Positions 6,664 through 8,133 of a DNA stretch of 8,133 bases are shown here, piece after piece. Source of the stretch: Stercoripulliclostridium_A sp045535235. GTDB lineage: Bacteria; Bacillota; Clostridia; Christensenellales; DTU072. The notes under the pieces are model-generated. The model worked only from the letters and a program-made list of their open reading frames with translations, had not been told where the DNA came from and searched no databases. Positions within the stretch are counted from its first letter, which is position 1; each line of letters begins with the position of its first letter. Both the position numbers and the translations under genes were made by a program. The DNA is taken from the NCBI GenBank assembly GCA_045535235.1, contig JAZSLG010000024.1:1-8133 (forward strand), written 5' to 3'.

Positions 6664-7255
6664 TTTGCTTGTCAACGAACGTCAGCTTTTAAGGCAAGGG
6701 TTTAATTTTATTTGCGGAGTCGACGAAGCAGGTCGAGGACCTCTTGCTGGACCAGTTTGCGCCGGGGCTTGTATTCCCGATTTATCAAACGTTTTATTGG
6801 GAGTTAACGACTCAAAAAAACTTTCTGAAAAGAAAAGAGAATTATTATACGAGCAACTTAAAGATGCCTGTTTGTCCTATAAGACTATTTTTATTGATGC
6901 GCAAGTTATTGATGAGATTAATATCCTGAACGCTACGAAAATGGCGATGAAAGAAGCAATTTTAAGTATGTTTCCTTTGCCGGATATCGTACTTATCGAC
7001 GCAGTTAAATTGGATATTCCCTATAATTCGCAATCGATAATACATGGAGATGCTGTAAGTTATTGCATTGCTGCAGCTTCAATTTTTGCAAAAGTTGAGC
7101 GTGATAGATTGATGTTAGAATATGCTGAAAAATATCCTGAATATGGGTTTGAAAACCACAAAGGATACGGTTCAAAACATCATATAGAAATGCTAAAAAA
7201 ATACGGACCTTGTCCAATTCATAGGAAAACGTTTATTAAGAATTTTTTTGAGTAA
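6656..7255 (+). CDS. rnhB: Ribonuclease HII
   Basis: RNase HII cleaves the RNA strand of RNA-DNA hybrids and starts removal of single ribonucleotides from DNA. The 199 residues contain the diagnostic GVDEAGRGPLAGPV (21-34). The four catalytic acids expected from the Thermotoga enzyme (Asp18, Glu19, Asp107, Asp124) map to Asp23, Glu24, Asp115 (LIDAVKLD) and Asp132 (HGDAVSYCIAAASI), with the same 17-residue spacing between the last two. NDSKKLSEKKR (51-61) and AKVERDR (145-151) are also typical. Length is normal for a short-form RnhB. It overlaps rbgA by 8 bp; GGAG at 6645-6648, 7 nt before the ATG, supports that start. The rbgA-rnhB-yraN string is common in Bacillota. Confidence 0.97.
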   Translation: MSDLLVNERQLLRQGFNFICGVDEAGRGPLAGPVCAGACIPDLSNVLLGVNDSKKLSEKKRELLYEQLKDACLSYKTIFIDAQVIDEINILNATKMAMKEAILSMFPLPDIVLIDAVKLDIPYNSQSIIHGDAVSYCIAAASIFAKVERDRLMLEYAEKYPEYGFENHKGYGSKHHIEMLKKYGPCPIHRKTFIKNFFE

Positions 7256-7611
7256 TGGATATTGATGCAAGAGGCATTTTAGCTGAACATAATGCCGCAA
7301 AATTAATGCAAGAAAAGGGTTATATCGTTTTAGATATGAATGTTAACTACCCCAAAGTAGGGGAGTTGGATATAGTATGCAAAAAAGGTAAGACTTTGGT
7401 AATAGTTGAGGTAAAATATCGATCCACTAAAGATTTTGGCGACCCAATTGAAAGCATAACCAAAAGTAAAATTTCTAAAATTATTAAATCGACTGAGCAT
7501 TATATTCAAGACCATAACATGGAAAACTATGAGGTGCGGTTTGATGTGATTGTCGATAGAGACGGGGTACAAGAACACATAGAAGATGCCTTTTATGGAT
7601 ATTGGAGCTAA
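7255..7611 (+). CDS. yraN: YraN family protein (UPF0102), predicted nuclease fold
   Basis: YraN/UPF0102 proteins adopt a restriction-endonuclease-like (PD-(D/E)XK) fold and their cellular role is not firmly established. In these 118 residues the expected active-site pattern is intact: Glu11 in the N-terminal helix (GILAEHNAAKLMQEKGY), GELD at 36-39, and EVK at 52-54 followed by YR. The later Phe-Asp-Val-Ile-Val strand near 97-101 also fits the family. The retained acids and lysine suggest a metal-dependent nuclease, which is inference. The start shares one base with the rnhB TAA (TAATG), tying its translation to RNase HII. It is the last gene before the terminator at 7654. Confidence 0.93.
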   Translation: MDIDARGILAEHNAAKLMQEKGYIVLDMNVNYPKVGELDIVCKKGKTLVIVEVKYRSTKDFGDPIESITKSKISKIIKSTEHYIQDHNMENYEVRFDVIVDRDGVQEHIEDAFYGYWS

Positions 7612-7653
7612 CTCAAAAATTGTCTATTTAAGATTTTATTATATTTATTATAT

Positions 7654-7685
7654 AAAGTGCGTAAAAATAGTTGCGTACTTTTTTT
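7654..7685 (+). terminator. Intrinsic terminator after yraN
   Basis: AAAGTGCGTA (7654-7663) pairs with TGCGTACTTT (7672-7681) around an 8-nt loop; eight Watson-Crick and two G-U pairs make a 10-bp stem. Seven T residues run from 7679 to 7685, and after one G six more follow (7687-7691 plus context). It begins 43 nt after the yraN stop and should close the ylxM-to-yraN unit, separating it from rplS. The sequence 7612-7653 between stop and stem is A/T-rich with no other feature I can support. Confidence 0.8.
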
Positions 7686-7699
7686 GTTTTTGGTAATAT
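7671..7699 (+). promoter_or_regulatory. Possible rplS promoter (weak match)
   Basis: TTGCGT (7671-7676, 3 of 6 to the -35 consensus) and TAATAT (7694-7699, 4 of 6 to the -10) are 17 bp apart, with TGG at 7691-7693 as an extended -10. Transcription would start near 7706, just before the structured segment that begins at 7712. As at ylxM, the -35 would lie in the 3' arm of the preceding terminator. The match is poor, and the main argument is that rplS needs a promoter after a terminator. Confidence 0.3.
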
Positions 7700-7705
7700 A
7701 TTTAA

Positions 7706-7781
7706 GACTTTGTAACGGACCTATGCGAGAGAAAAATCCAAGCCTCGTACGTACGTTACTGTATACTATAGGAGGTAAGTC
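7706..7781 (+). promoter_or_regulatory. Possible structured 5' leader of rplS (L19 autoregulatory candidate)
   Basis: The segment before rplS contains nested pairings. GTAACG (7712-7717) pairs with CGTTAC (7754-7759), enclosing TGCGAG (7724-7729) with CTCGTA (7744-7749). CCTAT (7720-7724) can also pair with ATAGG (7768-7772), which includes the first two bases of the GGAGG SD (7771-7775). With the outer stem, that third pairing would form a pseudoknot touching the ribosome binding site. Leaders that respond to L19 are known in low-GC Gram-positives; I cannot confirm that this one fits that family. Stems of 5-6 bp arise by chance, so this remains a candidate. The 10-bp palindrome CGTACGTACG is at 7746-7755. 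Confidence 0.35.
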
Positions 7782-8133
7782 ATGAACATTATCGACATTA
7801 TTGAACAAGAAGGCATGAGAAAGGATTTGCCCGAACTCAGAATTGGTGACACCGTTGTTGTCTACGTTAAGGTTATTGAAGGTAACCGCGAAAGAGTACA
7901 AGCTTACGAAGGCACTCTAATCGCTCGCAAGAACAGCAGTATACGTGAAACCATTACCATTCGTCACATCGCTAAGACCGGTGGCTTTGGTGTAGAAAGA
8001 ACCTTCCCTCTACATTCCCCAAAAATCGATCGTATCGAAGTTAAACAAAGGGGTTACGTAAGAAGAGCTAAACTCTACTACCTAAGAGAACGTAGTGGTA
8101 AAGCTGCAAAGGTAAGACCTGCAAAGAATGCAA
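7782..8133 (+). CDS. rplS: 50S ribosomal protein L19 (3' end cut by window)
   Basis: L19 is a large-subunit protein near the 30S-50S interface. The 117 visible codons carry the family signature throughout: DLPELRIGDTVVVYVKV (16-32), then IEGNRERVQAYEG, GVERTFPLHSPKIDRIEV, and RRAKLYYLRERSGKAAKVR near the end. Since L19 is usually about 115-120 residues, only a few codons and the stop are missing. GGAGG at 7771-7775, 6 nt before the ATG, is a strong SD. C-ending codons (AAC, ATC, ACC, TAC) are frequent, as in rpsP, fitting high expression. Its location is unusual: it normally lies between trmD and rbgA, but here it follows yraN behind a terminator, apparently with its own leader. Confidence 0.96.
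   Translation, partial: MNIIDIIEQEGMRKDLPELRIGDTVVVYVKVIEGNRERVQAYEGTLIARKNSSIRETITIRHIAKTGGFGVERTFPLHSPKIDRIEVKQRGYVRRAKLYYLRERSGKAAKVRPAKNA

Noticed and set aside
7345..7367. GC-rich hairpin in yraN (AACT-A-CCCC / GGGGAGTT)
   Set aside because: Single-base bulge, no T-run, and located in codons for the conserved GELD motif; no sign of function beyond coding.
7762..7767. TATACT as a -10 box just before rplS
   Set aside because: Transcription would start within or beyond the GGAGG ribosome binding site, and there is no -35 match 16-18 bp upstream.
7608..7901. 97-residue minus-strand frame crossing the yraN-rplS gap
   Set aside because: It crosses the plus-strand terminator and rplS leader and continues antisense to rplS. 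Its composition is dictated by those elements, and the protein resembles nothing known to me.
1..8133. A mobile element, defence system or other novel accessory system
   Set aside because: All twelve plus-strand genes are recognised core genes with intact motifs, intergenic space totals under 400 bp, and I saw no transposase, integrase, tRNA, attachment-like repeat or CRISPR-like spacing.

Overview
The window is an 8.1 kb stretch of core housekeeping genes from an AT-rich, probably Gram-positive bacterium of the Bacillota, most likely a Clostridia-like anaerobe. The evidence is the gene order smc-ftsY-ylxM-ffh-rpsP-khpA-rimM-trmD, which is a Bacillota hallmark, together with an FtsY that has no long acidic N-terminal domain, and good Shine-Dalgarno (SD) sequences. 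TGG encodes Trp and TGA is used as a stop, so the genetic code is standard. The exact lineage cannot be read from the sequence alone.

Layout, all genes on the plus strand. (1) 1-2286: the 3' part of smc, cut by the window edge, then ftsY 14 bp later, closed by a clear intrinsic terminator at 2305-2338. (2) 2324-2387: a compact control region in which the downstream arm of that terminator is also the -35 box of a near-consensus promoter. (3) 2388-7611: a tightly packed run of nine genes, ylxM, ffh, rpsP, khpA, rimM, trmD, rbgA, rnhB and yraN, with no gap longer than 43 bp and five overlapping gene junctions; it ends at a second terminator at 7654-7685. (4) 7612-8133: a 170 bp intergenic region with a possible RNA leader, then rplS, which lacks only its last few codons.

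The genes fall into linked tasks: chromosome organisation (SMC); co-translational membrane targeting (FtsY, YlxM, Ffh); and making and maturing the ribosome and its tRNAs (S16, KhpA, RimM for 30S maturation, TrmD for tRNA m1G37, RbgA for late 50S assembly, L19). RnhB (RNA-DNA hybrid removal) and YraN (a nuclease-fold protein of unknown role) complete the run.

I found no mobile element, CRISPR array, defence system, tRNA or rRNA, and nothing I would call a previously undescribed biological system. The points most worth a second look are: the fused terminator/promoter with an imperfect repeat at ylxM; the relocation of rplS out of its usual trmD-rplS-rbgA position, with its own possibly structured leader; a terminator-like hairpin inside trmD; substitutions at conserved TrmD positions; and a strong excess of ACGT over GATC.
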